Shown piece after piece: positions 26,729 through 35,938 of a stretch of DNA of 40,129 bases. The stretch's first letter is position 1. The number at the start of each line of letters is the position of its first letter. Position numbers and translations under genes: made by a program. Under the pieces are notes generated by a model, which saw only the letters and a program-made list of their open reading frames with translations, was not told the origin of the DNA and searched no databases. Origin of the DNA: an uncultured Aquincola sp. (GTDB lineage Bacteria; Pseudomonadota; Gammaproteobacteria; Burkholderiales; Burkholderiaceae); the NCBI GenBank assembly GCA_937883885.1, contig CAKZXL010000032.1, positions 1 through 40,129 of the forward strand. The letters run 5' to 3'.

Positions 26729-29700
26729 TCAGGCCTTGATCACGTTGGCACGGGTCACCGCGTCTTTGGCGGTGTAGGTGGCCGTGCTGCCTGAGAGGTA
26801 GACGCCCAGATCGATGATGACTCGCTCACCCGGCGCCAGAAAGTACACCGGGCTCACCTTCGCGAAGTCCATGCCCAGTGGCGCCTTCACTTCCTGATGC
26901 CCCAGCGTGCGGGTGCGGCTGTAATCAGGGCTGCCATCCGAGAAAAAGAGTTGCGCCCGCATCTGGGCGACGATCCCTGGCGGGTATGCCACGCCATTGA
27001 CGTAGCTGTTGGCGTATGAATCGTAGCCAACCGACACCGCGGAAAACCCCTCCACCTTGACCGTACGACCGGTGTTGTTGGTGTAGTCCACGCTGGCCAG
27101 GATGCCGGCGCTGGTGTTGGTCCACGTGCCCTGGCTGTAGGTGGCCGTGAGCGGATCGGTGGCCGCTGAAGGGTCCAGCAGCGGCGTGGTGATGTCGCCG
27201 GCGCCGACGGTGGTGACCAGCACCCAGGAGCCGCCGTTCCAACGGTAGGAGCGGCCGGTGTCTAGCTTGAACCACAGGTCGCCGACGGCGCCAGCGGTGG
27301 GTGCAGACACGCTGTAGTGCGTGGTGACTTTGCCGTCGGCCGTGGCCTGTGCGCCAGCCGCCGCGCTGATGGCGGCGGCAATGCGGGTGTCGGCTGCGAC
27401 GTACCAATTGCCTGACTGCCAGGTGTACACCTTATTGCCGTCATCGATGTCGAACCACAGGTCGCCGTCGTCGGCGCTGGGCGGCGGGGAGCTCTGCCAG
27501 AACGCCGCGATCTTGCCGTCAGCGGTAGCTTGCGCGTTGACCGCCAGTGCCAGAGCCGCGTTCACAGTGCCATCAGCGGCAGAGACACCCAGGATCTGGC
27601 CGTTATAGGTCTGGAACGATAGATCGATCCACGACTGGCCGACGGACTGCCCAGTCAGCACACCCCGCACGCCCTCATAGATGGCACCACCTGGGCCGCA
27701 GTTCGCAAGGCCCAGCAGCATGTAAGAGCCATGCCCCGCGATCTTGTCGATGGTCGCCTGAGTGGCGCCCATGCGCTTCATCGCAGCGGGCAGACCATTG
27801 TTAAGGTGATTGCTAGAAGGTTCGTCGCCTGTGGTCAGCAACATCCACACCGCGCTGGGCATGTTGTCGCAGAAATAGTTGATGTCCGCAGAGAGTACCG
27901 AAGAGCCGTAGGGGTACGGCCCACTCCACCCGCCGAATACGTTTCCAGCATCGTTGCCTTCCGCATACACGTCATATAGGCGCACGTGGATGACCGCGTC
28001 GTCAGACTTGCGGATAACGGTCAGGGTGTAGCTGCGGCATTGAGGCGCTACCAGCGTGCCGCTCGGCGTATCCGTCAGCCAAACGCCACCCGGCCACGGA
28101 GCTTGCCCACCCGAAGCAAAGTAGCCGCTCGACACCGCGCGCCAGGTCTTAGGCCGCCCGTCGATCTGGTTCCACACCGCGGTATCACCCAGCCCCACCA
28201 GCACCTCGGGGGACATGGCCACGGCCAACATCGTGGCGCGGCTGATGCCGGGCGGGTTGTTGTCATCGGTGTCGTTGATCTCGATGGTGCCGATCACATA
28301 GTCGGTCGGCAGCAGTGACATCTCGCCGAAGCCCGCGGTGTCGGCATCCCAGATCCACTTGCCACCCTCGCGCTTGACGATGGCGAAGTGGGTGTTGCCG
28401 CTCAGGGTGATGAAGCGCGCGCTGCCCGTGCTGTCCCAGATGATCCACCCTTTGGGGAACAGGCGGTTCGAGTACACCGGCCCATTGGGCACAGACACGT
28501 TCTTCCCGTTGAGCACGATCTGCCCCGGCCGGTCGATGGGCTCGCCCGTGGCATCCACGCCGTGGATGTAGGCTTCGTTGTAGTTCGAGCCTGGCGCCCC
28601 GCCGAAGCTGCTGGTGTTGATCTTGATGCCCAGGCTGCGGCTTTGCCGGCGCAGCTCGCGGCCGGTGATCTGGTAGGTGTAGGCTGGCACTTCGGCCAGC
28701 GTCTGCTGGCTCCAGCCGTGGATGTTGAAGCTGGGGAATTTGAAGTAAATCGTCCTGCCGATGTTGGCCAGCTCCAGCGCGCCGCTCTTGGCCATGCGCT
28801 CATCGACCCGCACGAAGGCCTCGCCGCTGGCATGCGCGCTGGTGGGCGTGGCGTACAGCGCGCGCTGCACGCCGGTAAGGGTGTAGGCGCCCGCACCTGT
28901 GAGCGCGGCGCCCTGGTAGGCGATGAACTCCGGGTCGGCGCTGCCCAGCCAGCACAGCGTCTGCGCCGCGGCTGCATCCGCCGCGGTGGCATTGAGCAGC
29001 TGCTCGCCCAGCAGGCCCTGCACCTGCACGGTGGCATCACCCACGCCCACCGTGGCGGCCACGGTGCCCATGCGGGCCGCGCCGGCCACGATGCCCACCT
29101 GCCTGTAGTTGGTGCCGTCCAGGCTCACCCACACCTGGCAGCCGCCCCAGCTGGCCGAGCCGCTGCGCACCGCGGCGTACACCTCCAGGCCGGTGGAGCT
29201 GAGCGCCGCCGGCGCCTCGAAGATGACGGGCGTGTTGACGTTGCCCGGCGCCAGGTTGTAGTCGTGCGCATAGCCCTCGCTGGGCTGGCTGTCGTACAGC
29301 GCGGCGCTGGCGATGCCGGGCGGGTAGTCTTCAGCGGTGACGGTCAGCCCGCCCTCTTCGTCCTCTTCGATCACCGTCACGCGGGTGGGCACCGCGTCCA
29401 TCTGCTGGCGCGCATCGGCCAGGGTCACCAGGTCCATCGGCTCCAGCAGCGCGTAGTGCCAGGGCAAGCTGAAGTCGTACTCGGCAGCCACGTACAGGCT
29501 GCGCTGCAGCATGATCTGCGCGACCTGGCGGGCCACGGCCGCATCGCAGATCCAGTGGGCGCGCACGATGTCCTTGCTGCGCAGGCCCTGGTCTTCGATG
29601 TCGGCCTGGTCCTTGGCTTCGGCGATGTCGGTGTTGTACTGCAGCGCCCGGTTCAGAAACTCGATGCGCACGTGGTTGTAGCGTTCGGCCGGGCTCTTGA

Positions 29701-30853
29701 GCCGCACCTTCACCGGCGGTTCGCCCTCATCGGCCGGCGTGTAGCACTCATCGTCCAGCTCATACACCGGCACTGTGCTGGGCGTGTAGGTGCGGCCATT
29801 GCCGGTCACCGGCTCATCGCCGTAGGGCACCATCTTCAGCTGGCCATCGCTCCACACCGGCCCGGCATTGCCCAGCTGGGCGGTGATGCGGATGGTCTCG
29901 GCCGCGGTGGCCTGCTCGGTGAGCGCGGGGCTCACCAGCAGCCCGGTCGCCACCGCGTAATCGCTCCAGGCCTGCCAATCGCCGAGCTGTGCAGACGGGA
30001 AGCTGGCGCCGGCCCGGTCGTTGATCAGCACCTGGCGCAGCATCAGCGACGGGTCGACGTCGGGCACCGTGGGGCCCAGGCTGTAGGCCAGTGGGCCCAC
30101 CACCTCGAACAAATGGTTCTCGATCTGCGCGCCGCTGCCCAGGTCGTAGTCCTGGCCACCCACGTAGGCCAGGCCGCTGTAGGCGATGTTCTGGGCGGGG
30201 TAGGCGCTGAGTGCGCTCCACTCGGCCTGGCCGATCTCGCCGCGCTTGAAGGTGAGCCCCAGCTGATCGAGCGCGCTGGTGGACGTGCTGCCAGCAGCGT
30301 ACTGATAGCGCACAGTGACGGGCTTTTCGCGCCACTGCTCATCGCGGATGGTCAGCTTGCCATCGGCGTAGACGTAGGCCCGCCCTTCGCTCAGCAGCTG
30401 CGTGCTGTCGCTGTAGTTGGGCGGCCGCTGCGTGACGCCGCTGACCGACACCATGTTGAGCCAGCTGCTGGCATGCACCAGCGTGTATTCCATCGGGCCG
30501 CTGGCGGGCGCGGTGAAGGTCTCGGTGGCCGTGGCCACGCCGCTGGGCTCGGTGCCGCCCGAGAACAGCTTTTTGCCGCGCCACACGCGCGGGATGTCGG
30601 TCACCGAGCCGTGGCACAGGCCCATGGCCACGCTGGCGGTGTAGGTGTAGGTGGTGTTCTGCGTCTTGACGCCGCCGCCCTTGCCGCCCTGCTTGGTGGT
30701 GTGCGGAATGGCCTTGAAGCCGCCGTACCAGATCAGGTTGCCGGTGATGCGGGTGACCCCGAACACCAGCGGGATGACGACGCCATAGGCGCTGCTCTGG
30801 ACCTTGAAGGCCTCGATGCGGGTTTCGCTGGTGCTGATCGTCTGGCCGCCCAT
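26729..30853 (-). CDS. Host-specificity / central tail fibre protein, lambda J-like
   Basis: This 1374-residue protein would form the tail tip and choose the receptor. Residues 1-500 form the conserved baseplate-hub-like part (ETRIEAFKVQSSAYG, FKAIPHTTKQGG, SPAERYNHVRIEFLNRALQYN). Residues ~740-900 resemble a fibre region. Residues 940-1066 look like an ILEI/FAM3 domain (SYTLTVIRKSDDAVIHVRLYD ... HGSYMLLGLANCGPGGAIYEG). Two short beta repeats follow near 1105-1152 and 1167-1213 (AQATADGK ... GDLWFxxDxGxxYxWxxGxW). The C-terminal ~150 residues are unique. Start ATG 30853 is fixed by TGATG overlap with the peptidase gene. DNA of 27600-28080 is poorer in GC than its flanks, as if swapped. Confidence 0.9.
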   Translation of the reverse strand: MGGQTISTSETRIEAFKVQSSAYGVVIPLVFGVTRITGNLIWYGGFKAIPHTTKQGGKGGGVKTQNTTYTYTASVAMGLCHGSVTDIPRVWRGKKLFSGGTEPSGVATATETFTAPASGPMEYTLVHASSWLNMVSVSGVTQRPPNYSDSTQLLSEGRAYVYADGKLTIRDEQWREKPVTVRYQYAAGSTSTSALDQLGLTFKRGEIGQAEWSALSAYPAQNIAYSGLAYVGGQDYDLGSGAQIENHLFEVVGPLAYSLGPTVPDVDPSLMLRQVLINDRAGASFPSAQLGDWQAWSDYAVATGLLVSPALTEQATAAETIRITAQLGNAGPVWSDGQLKMVPYGDEPVTGNGRTYTPSTVPVYELDDECYTPADEGEPPVKVRLKSPAERYNHVRIEFLNRALQYNTDIAEAKDQADIEDQGLRSKDIVRAHWICDAAVARQVAQIMLQRSLYVAAEYDFSLPWHYALLEPMDLVTLADARQQMDAVPTRVTVIEEDEEGGLTVTAEDYPPGIASAALYDSQPSEGYAHDYNLAPGNVNTPVIFEAPAALSSTGLEVYAAVRSGSASWGGCQVWVSLDGTNYRQVGIVAGAARMGTVAATVGVGDATVQVQGLLGEQLLNATAADAAAAQTLCWLGSADPEFIAYQGAALTGAGAYTLTGVQRALYATPTSAHASGEAFVRVDERMAKSGALELANIGRTIYFKFPSFNIHGWSQQTLAEVPAYTYQITGRELRRQSRSLGIKINTSSFGGAPGSNYNEAYIHGVDATGEPIDRPGQIVLNGKNVSVPNGPVYSNRLFPKGWIIWDSTGSARFITLSGNTHFAIVKREGGKWIWDADTAGFGEMSLLPTDYVIGTIEINDTDDNNPPGISRATMLAVAMSPEVLVGLGDTAVWNQIDGRPKTWRAVSSGYFASGGQAPWPGGVWLTDTPSGTLVAPQCRSYTLTVIRKSDDAVIHVRLYDVYAEGNDAGNVFGGWSGPYPYGSSVLSADINYFCDNMPSAVWMLLTTGDEPSSNHLNNGLPAAMKRMGATQATIDKIAGHGSYMLLGLANCGPGGAIYEGVRGVLTGQSVGQSWIDLSFQTYNGQILGVSAADGTVNAALALAVNAQATADGKIAAFWQSSPPPSADDGDLWFDIDDGNKVYTWQSGNWYVAADTRIAAAISAAAGAQATADGKVTTHYSVSAPTAGAVGDLWFKLDTGRSYRWNGGSWVLVTTVGAGDITTPLLDPSAATDPLTATYSQGTWTNTSAGILASVDYTNNTGRTVKVEGFSAVSVGYDSYANSYVNGVAYPPGIVAQMRAQLFFSDGSPDYSRTRTLGHQEVKAPLGMDFAKVSPVYFLAPGERVIIDLGVYLSGSTATYTAKDAVTRANVIKA

Positions 30854-31299
30854 CAGTGCCGCCCCCACAAGGTCCACCAGGTGACTGGGCGGCCGGCCAG
30901 CGGCTCTTCGTCGGTGCGCGTCAGGATCACGCCGCGGTTGATGTAGGCATGAACCACGAGCGGCAGGCCGTCTACCACGCCCACAACGATGCCGCCATGG
31001 CTGTAGGTGCGGCCAAAGCGCCAGCAGCCGATATCGCCCGGTGCAGGCGTGTGCACAGGCTGCGCGCCCACGCGTTTGAGCCATGCCACGAACATCTCTT
31101 CGCTCCGGTGCAGGTGCCAGTCGTGCGGGTACGCACCGGGGTCGATGTGCGGCACCGCTTCGGCCCGCTCATACACCTCGACGAGCAGCATGGCGCAATC
31201 GACGCCCACGCCGTGCACACGGCCGTGGTGGTGATACGGGGTTTTCAGCCAACGCCGGGCTTCGCGCACGATCTCGGCGCGCTTGAGGATCTCGCCCAT
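30853..31299 (-). CDS. NlpC/P60 tail-tip peptidase (lambda K-like)
   Basis: This cysteine peptidase has 148 residues. The nucleophile is Cys35 (GVGVDCAMLL) and the His is His101 (THSHGGIVVG pattern, SHGGI). The third polar residue is probably His117 (VHAYIN). It probably trims murein cross-links at the tail tip during entry or helps tail assembly. It starts 9 bases after the upstream stop and overlaps protein J by TGATG. No JAMM (MPN) domain is fused to it, unlike lambda K. Confidence 0.9.
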   Translation of the reverse strand: MGEILKRAEIVREARRWLKTPYHHHGRVHGVGVDCAMLLVEVYERAEAVPHIDPGAYPHDWHLHRSEEMFVAWLKRVGAQPVHTPAPGDIGCWRFGRTYSHGGIVVGVVDGLPLVVHAYINRGVILTRTDEEPLAGRPVTWWTLWGRH

Positions 31300-31308
31300 G
31301 GATGTGCC

Positions 31309-32184
31309 TCAGATGACGGTCTCAGGGACCGGGATGAAGGGCTGGCCGCGGAAGCGGCTGCGGTTGTTGAAGGTGCCGCCGCAAGTGGCCAAGGTCTTGT
31401 CGCAGCCCATCCAGATCTCGAAGGTGTCATCGACGGCCACCGCGGCCGGCCAGGGCTGCAGCACGGTGATGACGCCGGCACCCACTTGCTTGACGGTGCG
31501 CCGCACGCCGGCGTTGGCGCCGCTCATGCCGCGAATGACGCCCAGGGCATAGCCGCCCAGGCTGAAGACGTCGAAGGCGCAGGAGAAGTTGATGCGCCGC
31601 GCATCGCTGTTGCTGGTGGCCCGCAGGGTGTTGCGGTAGTTGTCGCGTGCCAGGCCGCACGATGGGTCGTACAGCGTGTTGAGGCACCCGGGCTGATAGA
31701 CCTCTTTCGGGATCTTGACGTTGAGCAGCTCCAGGTCACTGCGCACGGTGAGCTTGCCTTCGTCGCGATCGACCTCGCAGTCGCTGACGCGGCCGGTGAA
31801 CCACATGAGGGCGCCAACCGGCGTGGCATCGACGCCGCTGCAGAACAGCTTTTCGAGCTGCACGCGCGCGCCGTAGAAGCCGCGGCCGCGGATGAAGGGC
31901 AGCAGCGGCGTGCCGTTGACGGTGGTGCCCACGATGTCGGTGAGCGTCATCGTGAGGTTGGTGACCTCGACCCCGACCACGAAGCGCACGCCGCTGCGGG
32001 TGATGCCCGGGCCCAGGCCGAACGTGCGGCTGCCGATGGTCACCGCCACGTCGCCGCTGGTCCATTGAAAGCGCTGGCCGCTGGCCAGCGTGACCGTGTA
32101 CAGGTCGGCCAGGCTCAGCGGCGCACGTGAGTTGAGAAAAGCCGCCAGCGCGCCGGCGCTGGTCTCCCAGGTAGGTACACGCAT
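31309..32184 (-). CDS. Distal tail protein, DUF2163/BR0599-like
   Basis: The 291-residue protein starts MRVPTWETSAGALAAFLNSRAPLSLADLYTVTLASG, typical of this family. Strand-rich DVAVTIGSRTFGLGPGITRSGVRFVVGVEVTNLTMTL, GRVSDCEVDRDEGKLTVRSDLELLNVKIP and a Cys-rich end (CGLARDNYR ... MGCDKTLATCGGTFNNRSRFRGQPFIP) follow, and the latter motif is diagnostic for the group found next to NlpC/P60 genes. The start is set by TGATG overlap. In lambda, gpL (an iron-sulfur protein) takes this place; the Cys here may have a similar use. Confidence 0.88.
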   Translation of the reverse strand: MRVPTWETSAGALAAFLNSRAPLSLADLYTVTLASGQRFQWTSGDVAVTIGSRTFGLGPGITRSGVRFVVGVEVTNLTMTLTDIVGTTVNGTPLLPFIRGRGFYGARVQLEKLFCSGVDATPVGALMWFTGRVSDCEVDRDEGKLTVRSDLELLNVKIPKEVYQPGCLNTLYDPSCGLARDNYRNTLRATSNSDARRINFSCAFDVFSLGGYALGVIRGMSGANAGVRRTVKQVGAGVITVLQPWPAAVAVDDTFEIWMGCDKTLATCGGTFNNRSRFRGQPFIPVPETVI

Positions 32185-32783
32185 CAGCCGTCCCTCGTCA
32201 TGATGAGCTCGCAGCTCTTGTGGGTCCATAGCTCGGCCATGAAGCGCTCGAACTCCGCGGTGTCGCGCACGAAGCGCACGCGGCGGTAGTACGGTCCCGA
32301 CCAGGTGAGCAGGCCCACCGGGCCGGCGTAGAAGTCGACCCGGCCAAAGCTGGTGACGGTGTAGGCCCCAGGGTCCACCAGCGCGCCACCCAGGTAGATC
32401 TGCGGCGCCGCGGCCAGCTCGGTGATGGGCTCGGTGTACGCGCCCATGCTGCGCGCCAGCTGATAGCTGGTGGCCACGCCGTTGCCGATGCCGAAGGTCT
32501 GCTGCACGGCCGTGTTGTCGGCCGGGTCGGTGAAGCGGAAGGACTCGAAGCTGCCGCCGCGGCGGTTGAAGAAGCCCACCACCGTTTCCAGCTCTTGCGC
32601 CACGCCGGCGCGCAGGAACTCGAAGGCCAGCTTGTAGCTGTACAGCGGCAGCGTGGCGTTGCGGGCGCGGTACTCGCGCCTGCTGGGCGTGGTCTTGGTG
32701 ATGACGGGTGGCGCCAGCACCGTGCGCAAGACGTTGATCTGCACCCCACGCAGCGTGGGGAACACCTCATTGCTGCCGTTCAT
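32184..32783 (-). CDS. Distal tail protein, DUF2460-like
   Basis: The 199-residue protein contains VFPTLRGVQINVLRTVLAPPVITKT, then LAFEFLRAGVAQELETVVGFFNRRGGSFESFRFTDP and GQVDFYAGPVG-like strands. That order is found in proteins next to the tape measure and DUF2163 genes (a role like lambda gpM). It probably forms the ring that joins the tube to the tip. It overlaps the tape-measure stop as ATGA. Confidence 0.85.
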   Translation of the reverse strand: MNGSNEVFPTLRGVQINVLRTVLAPPVITKTTPSRREYRARNATLPLYSYKLAFEFLRAGVAQELETVVGFFNRRGGSFESFRFTDPADNTAVQQTFGIGNGVATSYQLARSMGAYTEPITELAAAPQIYLGGALVDPGAYTVTSFGRVDFYAGPVGLLTWSGPYYRRVRFVRDTAEFERFMAELWTHKSCELIMTRDG

Positions 32784-35269
32784 CGGCTGGTCCGCGCGTT
32801 GTCGCGGTCGATGATGTTGAGGGCCTTGGCCAGGTCGGCCTTGTACGCGATGAAGAACTGGCCGGCGGTGGCGCCGCGCAGCACCACGGGCCGCTGCTGG
32901 GCCTGCTGCTGGGCCATGGAGCCTGCGGCATCACGCTGGTCGGCCAGGTCGCGGATGACGTCGGCGTGCTTGGCCGGCAGGATCATTTCCTTGGCGTGGG
33001 CCTGCACGATGGGGTTGATGGTGCCGGGGATGTCATAGCCGCCGGCGGCCGATGCGGCCGGCAGGTACGACATGGCCGCGGCGAACGCTTCAGCGCCAGC
33101 AGCCGGCGCGATGGCCCAGCCATAGCCCGGGATGGCCGCTGCGCTGGCCACCGCGGCCGAGCCTGCGATGCCGGCGTTGGCGGTGATCTGGCTGATGGCC
33201 GTGAGCTTGCCCATCACCTTCTGTAGCAGCATGTTCACCGCCCACTGGGCGGCCATGTTGGACAGCGTGCTGATCACGGCCTGGCCCACCGCCATGAAAA
33301 CGCCGCGGATGAAGCCGCCGATGGTGATGCTGCCCATGGCCAGCTGCTGCAGCAGCCCGGCCCAGCTCGATTGCAGGCTCTGGATGCCACTGCGGATGTC
33401 GCGCGTCTGCTCGACGGCCTGGGCGCCGCGGATCTGACCCATGCGCAGCTGGTGTTGCTGTTCCAGCTGCTCCATCTCGCGGTGGATGCGCTCGATCTCC
33501 ACCGGGTTGCGGTCGGGGTCCAGCTCGGCCAGACGCAGGCGTTCTTGCAGGGCCTGCATCGCGATGGCCTGGCGGCGCACCTCGAAGTCGGCCTGGCGGG
33601 CCAGCACCTCTTCCTGCTGCACGATGCCCAGCTCAGCCGCCGTCTGCACCGTCTGTTCTTCCAGCGCGATGGTCTGCAGCCGGGCATCGCGCTCGGCCTG
33701 CAGCCGCATCTGCGTGATCTGGGTCTGCTGCTCGGCGGCCTGGCGCTGGATCTCGACGATGCGCTTTTGCGAGGCTTCGTATTCCTTGGTGCCCTGCTGG
33801 TAGCGCGCCTGAATCTCGCGCTCGATGCGCAGCCGTTCGTCGGTGTTGCTCTTGTACTGGGCGGCCTCCGCCTGCAGCGTGGCCACGCGCACCTCGAAGC
33901 CTTCCTTGATCAAGGCCATCTCGACCTCGGCCGACTTGCGCGTGACCGCGATCTTTTCGTTCTCGGTCAAGTCGCGGCGGGCCGCCATCTCGCGCCAGTA
34001 GGCCAGTTCGTCGGCCTTGCTCATCTCGCGGTACTGGTCTTCGAGCAGGCCCTGACGCTGCAGCGCGGCCTTGCGCGCAGCCAGGTCGGCTTCCCACTGG
34101 GGCACGCGGCCCGGGTCTTTCTTGTCGGCCTTTTCCTTGAACTCACCCATGGTGCGGGTGCCGCCCTTGGGCGCGTCGATGGCGGTGCCCTCACCCCACA
34201 GCGAGCCCATGTTCTTCTTCATGCTCTGCCACATGTCGCTGCCCACTCCGACGCTGTTGCGGAAGGCATTGACGAAGGCCTGGTTGAAGCGCTGACCCAG
34301 GGCAGCGGCGGACTGCAACGCGCCAGAGAAGTCGCCCTGAAAGATCTTCACGAAGACGTCGGAGATGATCTTCGAGCCGTCCAGCAGCGTGCTGAAGGCC
34401 TCAAAGATCACACCCGCCGCTGTCTGCACAGTCGCCTTGAGCAGATCGAACGCAAGCACCACAGGCGTCAGTGCCACCTTGAAAACGTTCAGCACGTAGG
34501 GGCCGGTGCTCGCGAAGTACTGCGCCAGCTCCGTGAAAGCAGGCATCACCGCCTTGCCCACGGTGTTCATCACCGCGTCCAGGACATCGCCCACGTCGTT
34601 CATGGCCGCCTTGTAGGCTTTGGTGGCAGCAACCCCTTCCTTCGTGACCGTCATGCCGAGCTGCTTGTTCTTCTCAGCTGCGTCATCCAGCACGTCGTTG
34701 TTCAGCTTCTGCAGCTTGCGAACATCGTCCACGCTCTTGCCGAACAGCTCCATCGCTGCGGTGGTTTGGTCCAGGCCAGGCTTGAACTCACCCACCGTGG
34801 CCAAAGCCTCGCGGAACAGGGTGTTGCTGTCCCGCAGGTTGCCCGAGCTGTCACGGGTCTGAACGCCCATGGCCTTGATGCCTTCTTCGTTCTTGCGCAG
34901 CTGGCCCGCGAACTTTTGGAAGGCGCCGACGTAGGTGTCGGTGTCGGTGTAGATGTCGCCCAGCGCCGTGCGCAGCGTGGCCGCTTCGTCACCCGTGAGA
35001 CCCAGCGACTTGCTGAGGTTCATCGCCTCCCCGTTGAGCTTGTTGGCGGTGCTGATGGCTTCCTTGAAGAATGCCCCGCCAGCCACCACGCCCGCCAGGA
35101 TGTTCAGCTGCTTGGTGACCTTCTCGAAGTGCTCGGCGACGTTGCCGAGCTTGGACTTCATCTGCTCGGCCGCGCCCGTGGTGCTGCTGACCAGGCGGCG
35201 CATGGCCGCTTCGTACTGCGAGGGGTCGGCGGTGATCTCGGTGCGGTACTCGGTCTTACCGTCTGCCAT
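32780..35269 (-). CDS. Tape-measure protein (lambda H-like)
   Basis: The 829-residue protein is mostly helical. It has an N-terminal TAIN-like domain (GGAFFKEAISTANKLNGEAM, AATLRTALGDIYTDTDTYVGAFQKFAGQ), hydrophobic middle segments (LNVFKVALTPVVLAFDLLKATVQTAAG), and long Gln/Glu/Arg-rich coiled coils (~430-610) including repeated LQAE-type heptads. The C-terminal part ends with Ala/Gly-rich spans and a conserved IPGTINPIVQAHAKEMILPA segment. From ~1.5 A per residue, the tail is about 120 nm. It also may open the inner membrane during DNA entry. Confidence 0.93.
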   Translation of the reverse strand: MADGKTEYRTEITADPSQYEAAMRRLVSSTTGAAEQMKSKLGNVAEHFEKVTKQLNILAGVVAGGAFFKEAISTANKLNGEAMNLSKSLGLTGDEAATLRTALGDIYTDTDTYVGAFQKFAGQLRKNEEGIKAMGVQTRDSSGNLRDSNTLFREALATVGEFKPGLDQTTAAMELFGKSVDDVRKLQKLNNDVLDDAAEKNKQLGMTVTKEGVAATKAYKAAMNDVGDVLDAVMNTVGKAVMPAFTELAQYFASTGPYVLNVFKVALTPVVLAFDLLKATVQTAAGVIFEAFSTLLDGSKIISDVFVKIFQGDFSGALQSAAALGQRFNQAFVNAFRNSVGVGSDMWQSMKKNMGSLWGEGTAIDAPKGGTRTMGEFKEKADKKDPGRVPQWEADLAARKAALQRQGLLEDQYREMSKADELAYWREMAARRDLTENEKIAVTRKSAEVEMALIKEGFEVRVATLQAEAAQYKSNTDERLRIEREIQARYQQGTKEYEASQKRIVEIQRQAAEQQTQITQMRLQAERDARLQTIALEEQTVQTAAELGIVQQEEVLARQADFEVRRQAIAMQALQERLRLAELDPDRNPVEIERIHREMEQLEQQHQLRMGQIRGAQAVEQTRDIRSGIQSLQSSWAGLLQQLAMGSITIGGFIRGVFMAVGQAVISTLSNMAAQWAVNMLLQKVMGKLTAISQITANAGIAGSAAVASAAAIPGYGWAIAPAAGAEAFAAAMSYLPAASAAGGYDIPGTINPIVQAHAKEMILPAKHADVIRDLADQRDAAGSMAQQQAQQRPVVLRGATAGQFFIAYKADLAKALNIIDRDNARTSR

Positions 35270-35612
35270 AGGTGTGGACCTCTCCGAAGAAGAGTTGTTC
35301 AGCCGCGGCCAGCGCCTCTTCAGGCGTTTGTGCGGCTCGCAGTTCGTCGCTGGCGTGAACGCCGCGGCCGCCGCCCAGCCACGCAGGCGGGGTCGGGGGG
35401 CCGGTGTCGTTCAAAGCGTCAGCGATGTCGGGCTCGGCATCGGCATGCGGCTCATAGCCCAGGTAATTGGCCACCAGCCAATGCACCGGCGGGCGCTGGC
35501 GCCACTCGGCCCGCAGCGCCCGCAGGCGGGGAATCGTCAGGCGGCCCACCTCATCCCACGTCCAGCCGGTGTTGTGGCAGACGTAGGCGCGCAGGGCCGC
35601 CCAGCCGGTCAC
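35256..35612 (-). CDS. Second tail-assembly chaperone candidate (118 aa)
   Basis: It lies where lambda has the T part of gpGT, between the G-like gene and the tape measure. It contains WAALRAYVCHNTGWTWDEVGRLTIPRLRALRAEWRQRPPVHWLVANYLGYEP, a helical pattern shared by chaperones of this place. GTG 35612 overlaps the upstream stop (GTGA). The -1 frame upstream of it is open, so frameshift fusion to the G-like protein is possible. Its own start also suffices. Confidence 0.75.
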   Translation of the reverse strand: MTGWAALRAYVCHNTGWTWDEVGRLTIPRLRALRAEWRQRPPVHWLVANYLGYEPHADAEPDIADALNDTGPPTPPAWLGGGRGVHASDELRAAQTPEEALAAAEQLFFGEVHTYGRR

Positions 35613-35938
35613 GACCCCGCCGGGGCCTCCCCCGATGCGCCCGTGGGCTCCAGCCCGCTCACGCCGGCGACGGCGCTGATGACGTCGGGCCAGGTGCCCA
35701 GCGTGATGAGCTTGCGGCAGCGCTCGGGCGTGATGTCCGGGTGCCGGTGCTTGAGGCTGGCCGCGGCGATGACGGCCAACGCATCGCGCGTTTCCTTGCT
35801 CATCAGGCTGCGCGCAGCCACCGCCGAATTGACGGCAGCGAACTCCGGTTCCAGCTCTTCCAGCTGATCGAAGTCCAGCGCGCGGAAGGTCCAGGGCTCA
35901 TCGCCCAGCGTCAGCGTGACGAACTCGCCGCGGTTCAC
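35609..35938 (-). CDS. Tail-assembly chaperone (lambda G-like)
   Basis: This 109-residue acidic helical protein (VTLTLGDEPWTFRALDFDQLEELEPEFAAVNSA) lies between the tail tube and the tape measure. Proteins in this place keep the tape measure soluble until the tube polymerises on it. GTG 35938 overlaps the tube stop. Near its end the sequence TCGGGGGAG gives a run of five G in which a -1 slip could occur. Confidence 0.8.
   Translation of the reverse strand: MNRGEFVTLTLGDEPWTFRALDFDQLEELEPEFAAVNSAVAARSLMSKETRDALAVIAAASLKHRHPDITPERCRKLITLGTWPDVISAVAGVSGLEPTGASGEAPAGS

Noticed and set aside
28388..30946. 852-codon open frame on the plus strand opposite protein J
   Set aside because: It is an antisense shadow of a GC-rich gene, made of His/Ala/Gly/Arg-rich protein without domains. 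Similar long antisense frames exist opposite terL, the replication gene, the tape measure, the portal and the capsid gene.
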